A DNA stretch of 64,000 nucleotides, taken from NCBI GenBank assembly GCA_949752735.1, contig OX457039.1:50839806-50903805 (forward strand), given 5' to 3'. Position 1 is the first letter of the stretch. Every line of letters starts with the position of its first letter. Below are positions 24,242 to 45,766 of the stretch, in pieces. Both the position numbers and the translations under genes were made by a program. The notes below the pieces were generated by a model. The model searched no databases and had not been told where the DNA came from. It saw only the letters and a program-made list of their open reading frames with translations. The DNA comes from Lumbricus terrestris (Eukaryota > Annelida > Clitellata > Crassiclitellata > Lumbricidae).

Positions 24242-26101
24242 ACACCTTTATTGTACACCAATGATGAAGCAATAAATATAGGATGAGTTTAGTAGTCGGT
24301 GACAATGGGAAACCTAAAGAAACATAATTTTTATTTGACCTAATAACAGAGCTACCCAATTGCATGGCACAGTTTCAAATCAACGAATTAGTCAGTGTTG
24401 TCGACTCTTTGCAACGCTGTGCGAATTTATTCAGATTTATTATTATTTACGTCTTTAGCCTTTCCCAAAAACGCTGAATTTTCGACGTGAAAAACGAAAG
24501 TCGGTATATTTGTTTAGTTCATTTGGAAAAAATGGTTTCTGTTGATTTATTCAAATGCAACCAAGTGGTTAGGCCTGGGCAGATATATAACGGAATCACA
24601 TTAACAGTTATTGCGTGTTTTTTACATCGTGGAGGACTGAAAGTTGACAATCGAAAAACAAAGACGTTCTATTGTTTTCTGTTGCATTCGTGTATAGGCA
24701 TACACACTGTAATACACAGTGCACTGTATACCATATTACAATTTGGATTTTATTCTACAGCCAACGTATTGAATCGCGTTGTATTGCATTGCATTTACAT
24801 GCTTGATATTTTGAGGCTGCGTGATGTTATTGTCGACTATAATAGGTGGACGTTGCATTGACGAGCACGGTCAGTATCGTTGCGTGTGTCCATCCGGGTA
24901 CACAGGCGACCGATGCGAGAACAACCTGGACGAATGTCTCCCGAATCCCTGTCTGAACGAAGCCAAATGCATTGACGGCATCAATCACTTCCAGTGCCGC
25001 TGTCAGCCTGGCTTCACCGGTGAACTATGCCAGGACAACGTCGACGACTGTCTCACCCATCCGTGCGCCAACGGTGGCATTTGCTACGATCGCAACAACG
25101 GGGTCCAGTGCCACTGCGCGCCCGGCTTCAGCGGTCGCGACTGCAGCTTGAAGATCGACGAATGCCAGTCGCGTCCGTGCGGCAACGGAGGCGTCTGCCA
25201 GGACCAGATGAACGGATATCGATGCATCTGCCGAGACGGATTCGCCGGAGTTAACTGCGACACTCCCATCGTCGTCGACCTATCGACACCCTCGCCCCCT
25301 AATCCGCCTACCTCCTCCTCCATCTTCATTAAACCGGAAATGACCGACGCATCATCGTTGTCAACGTCGCCGACGCCATCCGACGATAGGTCACCGACAC
25401 CGGAAACGGAAGTCTCCGACGACGATGACGACGACGGAAGTAACCTCCGCTATCTGGCGCTTGTCGTCTGCCTCGGCGTCGTTCTGACGCTGCTAGCTCT
25501 GTGCGCCGCCATCGTCTTCGTCATGCTGCACCGCCGCCACCGACTCCGCTCTTCCGTCCGACAGAGCAGCTGTCCTCAGACGGAGAAGATGAACAATGCC
25601 GATGTACGTGGCAGTGGATTCCAGTCGGTGAAGTCTGCAGCGATGACGACTGCGGGAGATGACGACGAGTCGTCCGGGTTTCAACAGCAGCAGCATCTTC
25701 AGCATCAGCAGGAGCAGCAGCAACGATATATAGACTTTACGACAAAGGAGCAGATGCAAATGCAGCGCAATATAAATCATACGAAGAATCTGAAGAACGT
25801 GGAGAAATGTCCGAGCAGAAAACCGAACGCGTTCAACTTATCCACCTCCCCATCATCCACCTCCTCTGCGTGGAAGGCCCCGCGGGACAACAGCTCCTCC
25901 ACCTCTGATCCTCCGCTGCTGAGCAGCAGCCGTAACAAACCAGTGGACGTGGAAAAGCGTGTGGACAAACCGGAGTCTAGGACAAATAACAGAGTAACGG
26001 AAACAAGCATGTGGAAGCAGAGGTTTGCACGCATTGAAGAACGTCGCTTGGCGTTTTATCATCTCTTTATTCCAGAGAATAATGTAATAAATTGCACTTG
26101 A
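4247..26101 (+). CDS. Delta: Delta-type Notch ligand (eight visible exons)
   Basis: A single-pass membrane ligand that activates Notch receptors on adjacent cells. Joining the exons 4247-4552, 5729-5789, 17276-17533, 19135-19195, 21744-21874, 22702-22871, 23910-24132 and 24846-26101 gives about 821 residues in one frame. The order is MNNL domain (residues 1-122), DSL (about 160-207, six Cys, FGHYTC), nine EGF repeats (about 210-545), an acidic Ser/Thr/Pro stalk, a transmembrane helix (about 604-630) and a tail of about 190 residues with a poly-Gln run. There is no von Willebrand C/Cys-rich module, so it is Delta rather than Jagged/Serrate. The first two EGFs have the short Delta/Jagged form. 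The signal-peptide exon is not identified. A good polypyrimidine tract precedes 4247, so that exon probably lies upstream; an unspliced in-frame ATG at 4190 is the alternative. The tail ends NNVINCT and lacks the ATEV-type PDZ ligand of vertebrate Deltas. Confidence 0.96.
4705..4822 (-). mobile_element. LINE 3'-end fragment
   Basis: The minus strand reads a GTTCCTTAAGAACC block and then GAAGAGGCGCTATATAAATT followed by an (AAAT)n-like tail. It closely matches the 3' end of the LINE at 35433-35710. It is a 5'-truncated fragment in a Delta intron. Confidence 0.75.
5729..5789 (+). CDS. Delta: Delta exon: end of MNNL domain
   Basis: A 61-bp exon between TTTTAG and GTAAGT encoding [20 protein letters not shown]. 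The GxFSLIIEAxH block is diagnostic of Delta and Jagged proteins. It enters in phase 0 and leaves in phase 1, matching the DSL exon at 17276 across an 11.5-kb intron. Confidence 0.95.
5790..9600. other. First part of the long Delta intron
   Basis: No further Delta exon is needed by phase and none is seen. A GA-rich low-complexity run lies at about 8219-8332. A dispersed repeat (inverted CTTGGGACTGGCACTGGCAG and TGGCGGAGT) lies at about 5949-6000 and recurs at 47627-47674. Confidence 0.6.
9605..9880 (+). mobile_element. Second, unrelated tRNA-like SINE
   Basis: A B-box-like GGTTCAAATCTCTGCC lies at 9659-9674 and an A-box-like stretch is upstream near 9630. The body continues to a GACTGCCTTTAATGGACTCG end that runs straight into a long TTC tract at 9883. 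It looks like a SINE whose tail is the pyrimidine repeat. Only one copy is in the window, so the family assignment is tentative. Confidence 0.45.
9883..10443. repeat. Long pyrimidine tract with internal higher-order repeat
   Basis: About 560 bp of almost pure C/T, mainly TTC and TCC triplets. A block containing ACTTCCTCCTCCTGTTATTC recurs about four times (near 10094, 10195, 10248 and 10366), giving a nested repeat structure. All three forward frames are open because the tract lacks stops; these are not genes. Confidence 0.9.
10617..10760. repeat. Purine tract (GGA/GAG)n
   Basis: About 140 bp of nearly pure A/G, mostly GGA and GAG triplets. It is the opposite strand sense of the pyrimidine tract 175 bp upstream, so the two can pair as inverted repeats. 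Confidence 0.85.
11850..12010. repeat. (ATT/ATC)n microsatellite
   Basis: ATT triplets interspersed with ATC. It is immediately followed by a LINE 3'-end fragment at 12011. Confidence 0.85.
12011..12160 (+). mobile_element. LINE 3'-end fragment, WNGLP family
   Basis: Encodes the degenerate end of a reverse transcriptase (GGTCCAACAACCTGGAATGG, equivalent to the GPTTWNGLP block of many LINEs). A short 3' UTR ends AGGGCACTATATAAATTATG and a TGATT-type tail. It is closely related to the copy at 63737-63935. Confidence 0.75.
12165..12600. repeat. (AGT/GGT)n trinucleotide satellite with nested units
   Basis: Alternating AGT and GGT triplets in two similar blocks, each starting after a GTTGTAGGGTATAGTAGTAG junction (near 12213 and 12363). 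The run changes to AGC and then a mixed AGC/AGT end. The duplicated junction shows a block duplication of about 150 bp. Confidence 0.85.
13052..13300 (-). mobile_element. LINE 3'-end fragment with (ATTC)n tail
   Basis: The minus strand encodes a short degenerate C-terminal reverse-transcriptase relic ([19 protein letters not shown]). It has an AGAGGCGCTGTAAAAATTC end and a (GAAT)n tail at 13056-13083. It is related to the fragments at 45147 and 35433. Confidence 0.6.
13301..15975. other. Delta intron, no gene
   Basis: No exon-like segment with splice signals is seen. A short (TCTG)n run lies at about 14640-14668. The remainder looks unique. Confidence 0.5.
16049..16221. repeat. (ACAT)n microsatellite
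   Basis: An almost uninterrupted ACAT/ATAC tetranucleotide run with one GCATGC interruption near 16088. Confidence 0.95.
16574..16789 (+). mobile_element. tRNA-derived SINE, copy 2
   Basis: Starts GGGGCGCGGTGATTTAGTGG (A box), followed by a decayed B box (GGTTTAATCC). The body is shared with the other copies and includes GCTTCGGCGTGAAACTCCGA. It ends GGGGCGCTGTAGC and passes directly into a 460-bp AAAT-type microsatellite. Confidence 0.85.
16787..17250. repeat. (AAAT/AAGT)n microsatellite growing from a SINE tail
   Basis: About 460 bp of AAAT units with interspersed AAGT units. It starts at the SINE 3' end and stops about 25 bp before the DSL exon of Delta. Confidence 0.95.
17276..17533 (+). 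CDS. Delta: Delta exon: end of MNNL plus DSL domain
   Basis: Acceptor TTTAG, entering in phase 1: the G of the previous exon plus GA makes Gly. It encodes the linker and the DSL domain, with six Cys in [28 protein letters not shown] and [14 protein letters not shown] binds Notch EGF11-12 in known ligands. The first donor is CAG|GTGAAT at 17534. The frame stays open to a stop at 17674 because an 18-bp repeat follows the donor. Confidence 0.95.
17516..17640 (+). repeat. Delta: 18-bp tandem repeat carrying repeated splice donors
   Basis: Seven 18-bp units (GAATACTGYCAAACAGGT) straddle the exon/intron border. GT dinucleotides occur at exactly 18-bp spacing: 17534, 17552, 17570, 17588, 17606 and 17624. 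Four have the full CAG|GTGAAT context, one is TAG|GTGAAT and one CAT|GTGAAA. Confidence 0.95.
17799..18068. mobile_element. hAT-like MITE with perfect 8-bp target duplication
   Basis: A 270-bp element with terminal inverted repeats CAAGGCCGTAGC at both ends and matching sub-terminal CCAGG/CCTCC. It is flanked by TCTATTAG at 17791-17798 and 18069-18076. It has no coding capacity and lies inside a Delta intron. Confidence 0.85.
18514..18564. repeat. Perfect 13-bp hairpin between 9-bp direct repeats
   Basis: The stem CAGTGATTCCGTT (18523-18535) pairs with its exact complement at 18544-18556 around an 8-nt loop. GATTATAAG occurs immediately outside on both sides (18514-18522 and 18556-18564). 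Confidence 0.85.
19135..19195 (+). CDS. Delta: Delta exon: first half of EGF1
   Basis: A 61-bp exon between CCCTTTAG and GTAAGA encoding [20 protein letters not shown], the start of the short first EGF typical of Delta and Jagged. Phase 1 in, phase 2 out, matching the exon at 21744. Confidence 0.95.
19285..20276. mobile_element. Foldback-like element with inverted minisatellite arms
   Basis: The left arm (19285-19512) is a tandem array of roughly 14-16 bp units (GGACGRTTCATCC with CCC or AGT spacers). The right arm (20037-20276) is the same array inverted. The order of spacer variants in the outer part of both arms matches when one is reverse-complemented, so the arms form one inverted repeat. 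TTATTGG occurs directly outside both ends (19278-19284 and 20277-20283), a candidate 7-bp target duplication. The 524-bp middle is AT-rich and has no intact gene. Confidence 0.75.
19864..20000. mobile_element. Possible nested MITE in the foldback spacer
   Basis: The segment begins near CATGTGCGGAGT and ends near ACTCCGCCCATG, which are approximately complementary. G- and C-runs sit inside, as in hAT MITEs. A similar CTGCC(C)GAC lies outside each end. The match is imperfect. Confidence 0.4.
20284..21743. other. Delta intron, no gene
   Basis: No splice-bounded open frame and no prominent repeat is seen. The segment ends in the acceptor GTTGACGCAG of the next Delta exon. Confidence 0.5.
21744..21874 (+). 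CDS. Delta: Delta exon: end of EGF1 and EGF2
   Basis: A 131-bp exon after GACGCAG, ending CCAAG|GTTTAC. It encodes [13 protein letters not shown], then YPGCHHGGC and [16 protein letters not shown], all highly conserved in Delta and Jagged EGF1-2. The donor GTTTAC is a weak match to consensus. Phase 2 in, phase 1 out. Confidence 0.95.
22348..22560 (+). mobile_element. tRNA-derived SINE, copy 3
   Basis: Starts GGGGCGCGGTGGTTTAGGGG and has the B box GGTTTGAACCC. The shared body ends GGCGCTATAACAAGTGCAC and runs directly into an (ACAT)n tract. It lies in the intron before the EGF3 exon. Confidence 0.85.
22561..22661. repeat. (ACAT)n microsatellite at SINE tail
   Basis: About 100 bp of uninterrupted ACAT tetranucleotides starting where the SINE ends and stopping about 40 bp before the EGF3 exon. 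Confidence 0.95.
22702..22871 (+). CDS. Delta: Delta exon: EGF3 and start of EGF4
   Basis: Acceptor TTGTAG, donor CGA|GTACGT. It encodes [17 protein letters not shown], then [15 protein letters not shown] and [13 protein letters not shown]. It enters in phase 1 (G plus AT makes Asp) and leaves in phase 0. Confidence 0.95.
23085..23275. repeat. Minisatellite, about 19-bp unit
   Basis: About ten degenerate copies of a unit resembling GGACCCTGGGATTAGTACA, more diverged towards the right. Confidence 0.8.
23603..23700. repeat. (GAT/GAC)n with AAAT end
   Basis: A trinucleotide run of GAT and GAC ending in a short AAAT stretch. Confidence 0.85.
23910..24132 (+). CDS. Delta: Delta exon: EGF4 end, EGF5, EGF6 start
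   Basis: Two adjacent acceptors (AAG at 23904-23906 and CAG at 23907-23909) are both in phase; the CAG one is preferred here. It encodes [23 protein letters not shown]5 ([28 protein letters not shown]) and the start of EGF6 ([10 protein letters not shown]). It leaves in phase 1 at G|GTTTGT, a weak donor followed by an (ATCA)n tract. Confidence 0.93.
24140..24241. repeat. (ATCA)n microsatellite
   Basis: CAAT/ATCA tetranucleotides with a few AGTC variants. It begins only a few bases into the intron after the EGF5/6 exon. Confidence 0.9.
24846..26101 (+). CDS. Delta: Delta last exon: EGF6-9, transmembrane and cytoplasmic tail
   Basis: After ATAATAG, G plus GT makes Gly and continues EGF6 ([20 protein letters not shown]). 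EGF7, EGF8 and EGF9 follow, ending GFAGVNCD near 25262. The acidic stalk ([12 protein letters not shown]) leads to a hydrophobic helix at 25446-25526 ([20 protein letters not shown]...) stopped by HRRHRLRSS. The tail has a poly-Gln/His stretch at about 25683-25727 and a Lys/Arg-rich end. The TGA is at 26099-26101. Codon use is GC-rich compared with the flanking introns. Confidence 0.95.
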
Positions 26102-26254
26102 CACAATTATTATGTAATACATCTAATGTGGCGTAATATATAAGTTAGTTCAGTTATCGCTGTATGTTTATAATTTAGGTAGATGTCATGTGTGTATGTT
26201 TGCAAGATTGATTTCACGACTGAAACCTGTGGCGCATTCAGAGTCCTTATATCT

Positions 26255-26260
26255 AATAAA
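26255..26260 (+). terminator. Delta: Probable Delta polyadenylation signal
   Basis: AATAAA 154 bp downstream of the Delta stop codon. Another AATAAA at 26086-26091 overlaps the last codons and is less likely. Confidence 0.5.
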
Positions 26261-26989
26261 TTGCACCAAAGAGTGAAAATGATGCCGAGCGGGGGGGTAG
26301 TAGCTAGTCCAAAATGAACAATACCATTGTTTCCACATACGTCATACGAGGGTGCGTGTTGCTCAATTATCAATTATCGTCAACAGACGACAGACGAGAA
26401 TCGGACCGGCAATTGGTTCCCGGGTCCATGCACTCAAGGACTGAAACTTCACTGAGAAAGTAACTCCACGATTTCCCATTGTTCAAATATTCCAAACTGC
26501 TACCGTACTTGGCCGTGAACGATGCTTTGAGAACACATTGACTGATGCAAATCTGTCAAGCTCATTTTGGTCGGCGATCTCTCTAAATGATGAGATCCGT
26601 AAATCAGAATTAGTCTTATAATACGGACCACATGAATAAAGTATTCTTCTACACAAACAAGTATAACAACGCTAAGCCTCCAAAGCTCACACAGAGAAAT
26701 GCTTGATGTCACACACCGTAGAGTATATTCTCATAACCTTTCCGTGTGCCATCTGCCATTTCTCATTTTGATGTAAGCAGGTCATAGAACTCAGCCGAGA
26801 TCGCAAGCCTGGATGAAGGAGAAGGTCACCGCTAATCATAAACAGCGACTATTTATCCACCAATCAAGTGACAAGGTTTATGAGTTGCAAATGCGTCTGC
26901 GCTGCTTGTCTATGCTCAACTAACTTACAAGTAAACAACTTAAGGTTGGCTCATCAGTGTTTTCAGGCTCCTTAAAAAGATTTATCACC

Positions 26990-27066
26990 GAGGTTGGACT
27001 GTGAGCGCCTCTCAGTGGGCTTCTTGAAAAGCGCTATATAAATTCTTTAAACGAACGAATGAACGA
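26990..27066 (+). mobile_element. LINE 3' terminus fragment
   Basis: Reads GAGCGCCTCTCAGTGGGCTT and then AAAGCGCTATATAAATTC with an ACGA-type tail. This is the terminal signature shared with the other LINE ends here. Confidence 0.55.
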
Positions 27067-30000
27067 AAATACGTTTAGTGAACAGTACTGTAATGCATCG
27101 TTCTTTCTAGTTGCATTTTTATGCCGCTAGATTCTTTTATTTGCCCGACGCCCGTTTTTGCTGGTGAATGCGAGAAGTGCTGATAGGAGTCAATCACTGA
27201 TCATTCGTTTAGGTCTACCTGCGTCATTGACCATCATTATCGAATATTTTTTTTATCTTGTTGCAGTGACGATTTGCTATCTAAACAAGTTGCCCCAGAC
27301 GTTGGAACGGGTCCCATCTGCTTCCTGCGCAAAGACTCTACCGTTTTAAGCGAGGGAACGATTGCAACCGAAGTATAGTCTGAGTGAATCGAAAAGAACC
27401 GTCGTCATCATCATTATCAATCAATTCGCAGGACCGTCTTCGCCTACGCTGCTCTTGACATGCATGGTCAAGCTGTAAAGCTGCCTACGATCAACACCTA
27501 GTATGTCGTCTTCCTTTGATTACCTACAGTACCGCGTCTGCCGAAAAGTGCGCTTTGCCCTGTGCTACTGAAGGCGGTTGCAATGAATCACATGCAGAGG
27601 GAAAGGAAGCCCTCTGCACAGCAATCCAAAACGAAGATCCGATTCAGATTCAATATTATATCAGAACAATTCAGATGAAGATTGTGTCGTGCAAAAGACT
27701 CTCGTGGTGGTCATCTGATCTACAGACGCCTCGATCTGAAACCGTATTCGGATTATACACGCTACAATCGTAATTGAGCAACTAATTTATTGTCCGACTG
27801 AGTTACGTGTTGGCGGAGTAACTGAAGAAATATAAACGAGAGGAGTACTATAATTATATTATAGGATAACGTGACTAAGATAATGCTGAAGTCATTCAGG
27901 AGGAACTTTGATTGATTGATTTTCAGACGTAGCCGACGATGTAGCCTATAATCATTATCTGTGACAGCGTATCTGATGGACTCGCAAGTTGCCCGTGATT
28001 TTAAGCAGTTTACAATGCTTTTGGCTATGATTTATAATATGATGGGGCTGTAGTAGCCAGTCTATAAGGTTTGCGCTTAACATTCACGTGGACCCATGCA
28101 TAACTGGATCTACAATGTAAATATTCGTTTTTGCTGAATCTAGATCAACCTGTTAGTGTATTAGTGTACATAAACTTAAGATGGTGGTTTCAGTGAGTTT
28201 ATCGGTTCTTACCACGTCAATTAACAAAGAAAGTTTGACCCAATGTAAACGCGAAAGAGAGGCTCGAAATAGTTGTAGACTGCACTGCAAATAGCCGAAA
28301 TGATTGTGTTTTCTTTCAAATGGACATGAGGTTTAGTTCTAGTTCAGCATAAGCCTGTTGTCTTGCTGTTTTCCCATTCGTCATTCGAGGAGGTTAGTAG
28401 ATTTCAACCAGCCCTGAGGTCACAGCTAATAATTATTATTTGGCACTGCACTGAGTTCAGTGAGTTAGGCCCTATAGTTTACTGCGGCTGTGTACAAAGT
28501 TGCGTTCTGTACTCTGTAGAAATGTCTTGGCAACTGATTGACAATTCCACGTCGTCGCTAGGCTCCAGTAAAAAATTGCACGGGTTAGCGTCACTTGAAG
28601 TAAGTAAATAGAAGTGTTGTAATCTGAGGCTGTCGCCTTTGTTTGACTTGACGTCTTGCTTGCTGTTTTTATGTTTTTGCTTTCATTTGTGTTGTATGTT
28701 TCAAATGGCATGTTATTAGGTCGAACACAGAGTAATAAACGGTGTCAGCAAGGAAGTCAATTTCGGAAACAGTAACACAGATAAATTTTTGTTAAATAAA
28801 AATAGTTGAAGTTTTATACATTTGCAAGTAGGATATAATTATGTGAGTTTCTAATTGTACTACAGTTTTTGGCAGTTGTTCATCAAGAGGAATGTCGAGC
28901 GAGATTTTGGTGAAATAGCATAACTTTGCAACGTGGAATTAGGAAAGCTTCGTTGCAGGAGTTTCCGCAGCATATGCAGGTGGAAGTATTTCTCACCAAT
29001 GCCTCTTTTGTCTTGGATCGCTGTTGCTATAATAATTATACACTGATGGTCATTTTGCCACATTGCTAACATTGATCAGCCTGCTGGCATCGAAAGCCTT
29101 TTTTATAGATAGTAGATGGCACTCACGTTTAGTATAGTAACTGGATCTGGTCAAGTTTCACCGGCCACGCGTGCGAAATATATCCGCCACATTATGTTTT
29201 TTCTATACTGGAATTTCTGTCTCGGTTCAATCGATCTGGGCATAATGCTCCAGAACTACTTTCTCACGTGCTCTAGTTGTGAGTCTCTTTTCATGTCTGT
29301 TTGCCTGCTTGTGGATTTGTTGATAACTGTTGTCTGAATCTGTCTCGTGATTACAAATATAGCATGATAATTATTATCTTTTCTTTGGCACAAATAGATT
29401 GTCGCTTATAGGAGTGATGAAATAATTATGCCATTTGATAATAGACTTCTTGTAGAAAATCATTGTAGAGTATTGTCGAAATTAGGCTTGCCAAAATTTA
29501 AAGATGGTTGCCCATTTACTGGGGATCTTTTGAAATGATTTTGCTCAAATTAACGTTTCGTGGATAGTGTAAATATGTGGTTAAGAATTGCATGTATCAT
29601 CCTTGTGAATAAGTGTGTTATTCTCAGTATTAAAGGTGCTATGTAGTTTGAACCTCTGTGCCATTCACAGGTGCCTTTAAACTTATATATCAAATAAAGT
29701 AGAATTCATGAAGTACAATCAGGATGCTTACATGAATTAGATATATCTCTATATTTATTTACAACAAGAATTATGGAAAGGTCTTATGCAGTTACAGATC
29801 TTGTTCAACGTCGCAAACACCTCTAGTATGAGGAAGACAGAGGATGGATTATAACTGAGTGTATATGTATTATATCAAGACAATATTAAGTTATATTACA
29901 AGGTTATAAGTATATCCAAGTAAGCAGTAGTTCTGCTATTTAAAGTAGTAATTATTCGTTAAACAATGTGATAAGTTAAGTATATATATATATTTATCCA

Positions 30001-30747
30001 AGTAAGTTTTACATTACAGGAAGTATAAATTGAAGTCAAACAGTATTGAAACTAGCTGTGTTGTTTACTGTAAATCGCTTATCGAAACTTTTGCTATGAA
30101 CTATGTTTTGTTTAAATACACGTCACTAAGCTTACATATTATGTAGGCCTAGGCATATTCACTGCATGCTTCTGATAATAACAATGATTCATTGAAGCGT
30201 GTGTTCAGAAAACAAGACAACTTGCGTCTGTTCCCTTTAAGCCTTTGTTTTTGTTATTTGCGCTGCACTTGGATGTGCCTGAACGCCAAGGTCTGTCTAC
30301 AATGTTCGCACATTTCTATATTAATAATTCCGAACAATTTGTCGGTTACGTTTGATGGCAAATTAGAGTTGCAACACTTAACAAACCAAAAGTCAAACTG
30401 CTCGAAAATAATGTCTGTCCCTGCAAGATAAGTGTAATTTTTCTATTTCACCCGCACCTATGAATCCGCACTTGGGCTGAGGTTCACTCAACCGGATTGG
30501 ACATAAATTGTTTCCTTCCAAACATTTTTGTTATTTTGAATTATGAGAGTATCGATACAACCGGTTCTTTTAGACTAAGAACGGTTCTTGACGATATTAT
30601 TTTTTTTAAATGGCCCATACGTTGACCCGGTCGGACGCCGAAGCATCCGACTCAGTCTAAATTCTGAAGTTCAGATTCTCAAAATCTTAATAAAAAATTA
30701 TGTACTTGGATTAAGTGTACGTTAAATTTTGACATATCAAGAGATAG

Positions 30748-30901
30748 CCTACTTGTCTTGGTGCATGTTGAGCTTTAGTTTACTTGCCTTGGTTCATGTT
30801 GTGCTTTAGCCTACTTGCCTTGGTTCATGTTGTGCTTTAGCCTACTTGCCTTGGTTCATGTTGAGCTTTAGCCTACTTGTCTCGGTTCATGTTTAGCTTT
30901 T
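30748..30901. repeat. 31-bp minisatellite, about five copies
   Basis: The unit is approximately GCCTACTTGCCTTGG plus TTCATGTTGTGCTTTA. The central copies are almost identical. Confidence 0.85.
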
Positions 30902-31889
30902 ATTTCCTTTTCCACTGGCCGGAGTTCTATCCTAATGTGATGTTGTATCAAGGATTGTATTTTCTTGTGGTAAGCACCGTTATCGCGCCTATATAATTTG
31001 CACACAGCTATAGATATTTGTGAGCGTTCCCCGTACATAAAATCGCACTTTACTGAGTTACTGTTGTAGCACAGACCTATCGCTTATGCTGTGAGATGAG
31101 ATACCGTACTGTATTAGTGTGTCAATAACACACTGCCACCTTGCAAATAGTGTTTTTGAATCTGGAATAAAGAATAAGGCCCACAGTAATTTGTGGGTCT
31201 TAAGCTAACGAGATTTGCATAGATAGCCTATAATTGGAACTGTGATTGACAATTGATGGATCATTTTGGAGTTCGGCTCTTGGCTTTTGCTGAATGCGAC
31301 AAGACATTAAATTCGATTGTGTGTTGAAAATGTTACATTTCACTGAGAGTTCACCAGTTTGTTTTTCTTTTGCTGTGCATATTACATAGCAGCCAAGAAT
31401 ATTAGACTGTAATTGCTGCAAAGACAGAATTATAGACATAGACCCATTACAGAGCATGCATGGAATAAGGTCTAGATGCAGTTAAAAGCTTAACGGTATA
31501 ACAACTTGTAACACAACTCTCAAATAGTCATATTGAAATTCTAAAATTTATTTATAACCTACTTGAGCCATCTTGTTATTCATCCCTAAGTAAAACATGA
31601 GTAATTTGCATGCAAATGATATGTTTTGAAATTTGCGTTTCTCATTTTTGTAATTACTTTTGCTTATGATACTCTAACACTTCTAACGCTTGAACAATAA
31701 TTGACGTATGTATATATTCGCTCTAATGTTTTAATAAAAATGAATTTTAATGGAAGACTTGGAAATATTTTTAGCTCTGAGGTAGAAATACTAAGTCTAC
31801 AGAGCTCTGGCATTAAGACCTATATTCTGTAGTTTATCTTCAGTTTAAAGTGCAACTACATCCTTCTTCTTAAAATTTCACATCGCTTT

Positions 31890-32345
31890 TTATATTGTAT
31901 TGTATTGTATAATTATGATCATTTATAGAGCGCTTCTGTCATCCCCTTTATTTTTCCTTATAGTGAATCTCCTCTCTGCGTGTGCTCCAGCTCCACCCAT
32001 TTTTGTCTTCCCCCTCCCCCATTGTGTTTGCGAGGGCTCTTTCTTCTCCAGTCATTCCCAACGCTTATGCATTTGATATCTATGTTTCATGTAGCTGTTT
32101 TTCTCAATTCCTCCCCATGTCCAAATTTCGAAGGCATCTCTACAGTCTCTTTACATCCTCTTTTTCATGGATTGTCTGATTTGTCTCTAACCCATAAAGC
32201 ACCACACTCCATATAGGTGTATTTATCATCATTTTCTCCAGATTCTTGTTTATATCCTCTGAGTATTTATCGCCTCTTTGAGAATCCCTAATTTCCCAAG
32301 TGCTCGATTCTCGTTTTAATTTCACTGTGTCATTTAGCATCCGTG
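31890..32345 (-). pseudogene. Degenerate LINE reverse-transcriptase C-terminus
   Basis: The minus strand encodes WSVVLYGLET followed by EDVKRL and, after a frameshift, AFEIWTWGGIEKNS. This matches the usual C-terminal region after the polymerase domain in many non-LTR elements (WSVxLYGxETW...KRLxAFExWxWRR). The 3' end reads AGAAGCGCTCTATAAATGAT with an (ACAAT)n tail at about 31895-31912. It is frameshifted and 5'-truncated. Confidence 0.7.
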
Positions 32346-33063
32346 GTCATCAAACTCCCTAGGTACCGGTAACAGTAACAGAGATCTCTCACCCGCTCTA
32401 CTGAGCTAGAGATTTCATATAAACGTAATGATCTATGAGCTAGAGATCTTTCACCCGCTCTATTTATCTTTATCTTCTTCAACATGTGTCTTGACTTTCC
32501 TTCCTTTACCTTTTTTCAATACTGTAAGTTTCTACAAGATCAAATCAAATCTTAATAGGCATAAAGCAGTCTAATTAGTTTTTCTGTTGCTGTTTTCTAT
32601 TCAATTAAATTTGTTTCTGATCGAAACAATCTGTTAAATTGTCAAAAGGATCAGTATAGTAAAAGGCGTAGCACTTTTTATTTCATTTTTTTAAGCAAAA
32701 TCATTCTCGATAGGCAGAGGATCGTATCAAAATTATGTAGGTCTGCTATTAATTTCAGCGCTACAAGACTATAAGAACTTTATAAATTTTCTGTCGAAGC
32801 AGTAATTAAACATTATAACAGACTATTTGAAAATCTATTCAGTTCATGTTCTCTTTTTTGTTTTGACATTTCATATTTACGTACCGGTAATCTATGAGCT
32901 ATACTATAGTGATCCACTATTTGAAATTGCAAAGCGACTGAGACCATAACGGATGGCAGCTCTAAATATAATTGAATTCCTGATAATATGATTGAATTAA
33001 ACTGAAATTGCTACGTGGTAATAACGGCTTTACTAACTGACGCGAAATGGCCTATGTCGACGA

Positions 33064-33069
33064 TTTATT
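33064..33069 (-). terminator. Probable polyadenylation signal of the giant fibrinogen-domain gene
   Basis: AATAAA on the minus strand about 108 bp beyond the TGA at 33177. Confidence 0.5.
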
Positions 33070-33176
33070 ATACATATTATTTACAATATATTACAGTATA
33101 TATACAGCGATGACAGACAGCATCAATACCAATAAGAGGCACATTGTTTGTAAAAATTCAGTCCAAACTTCGGCGA

Positions 33177-45757
<12,581 letters not shown>

Positions 45758-45766
45758 ATTAACCTA

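Larger units (their letters stand above)
26261..31889. other. Gene-poor AT-rich stretch
   Basis: No open frame with exon character on either strand. Apart from one LINE end (about 26990) and one minisatellite (about 30748) I see nothing recognisable. Confidence 0.5.

Noticed and set aside
24487..24845. Open frame running into the last Delta exon from upstream
   Set aside because: It is in intron sequence. The EGF6 phase requires joining at 24846 after ATAATAG, which restores the NGG codons of the EGF.
27516..27773. 85-codon plus-strand frame
   Set aside because: No splice context, domain, repeat or composition signal separates it from chance.
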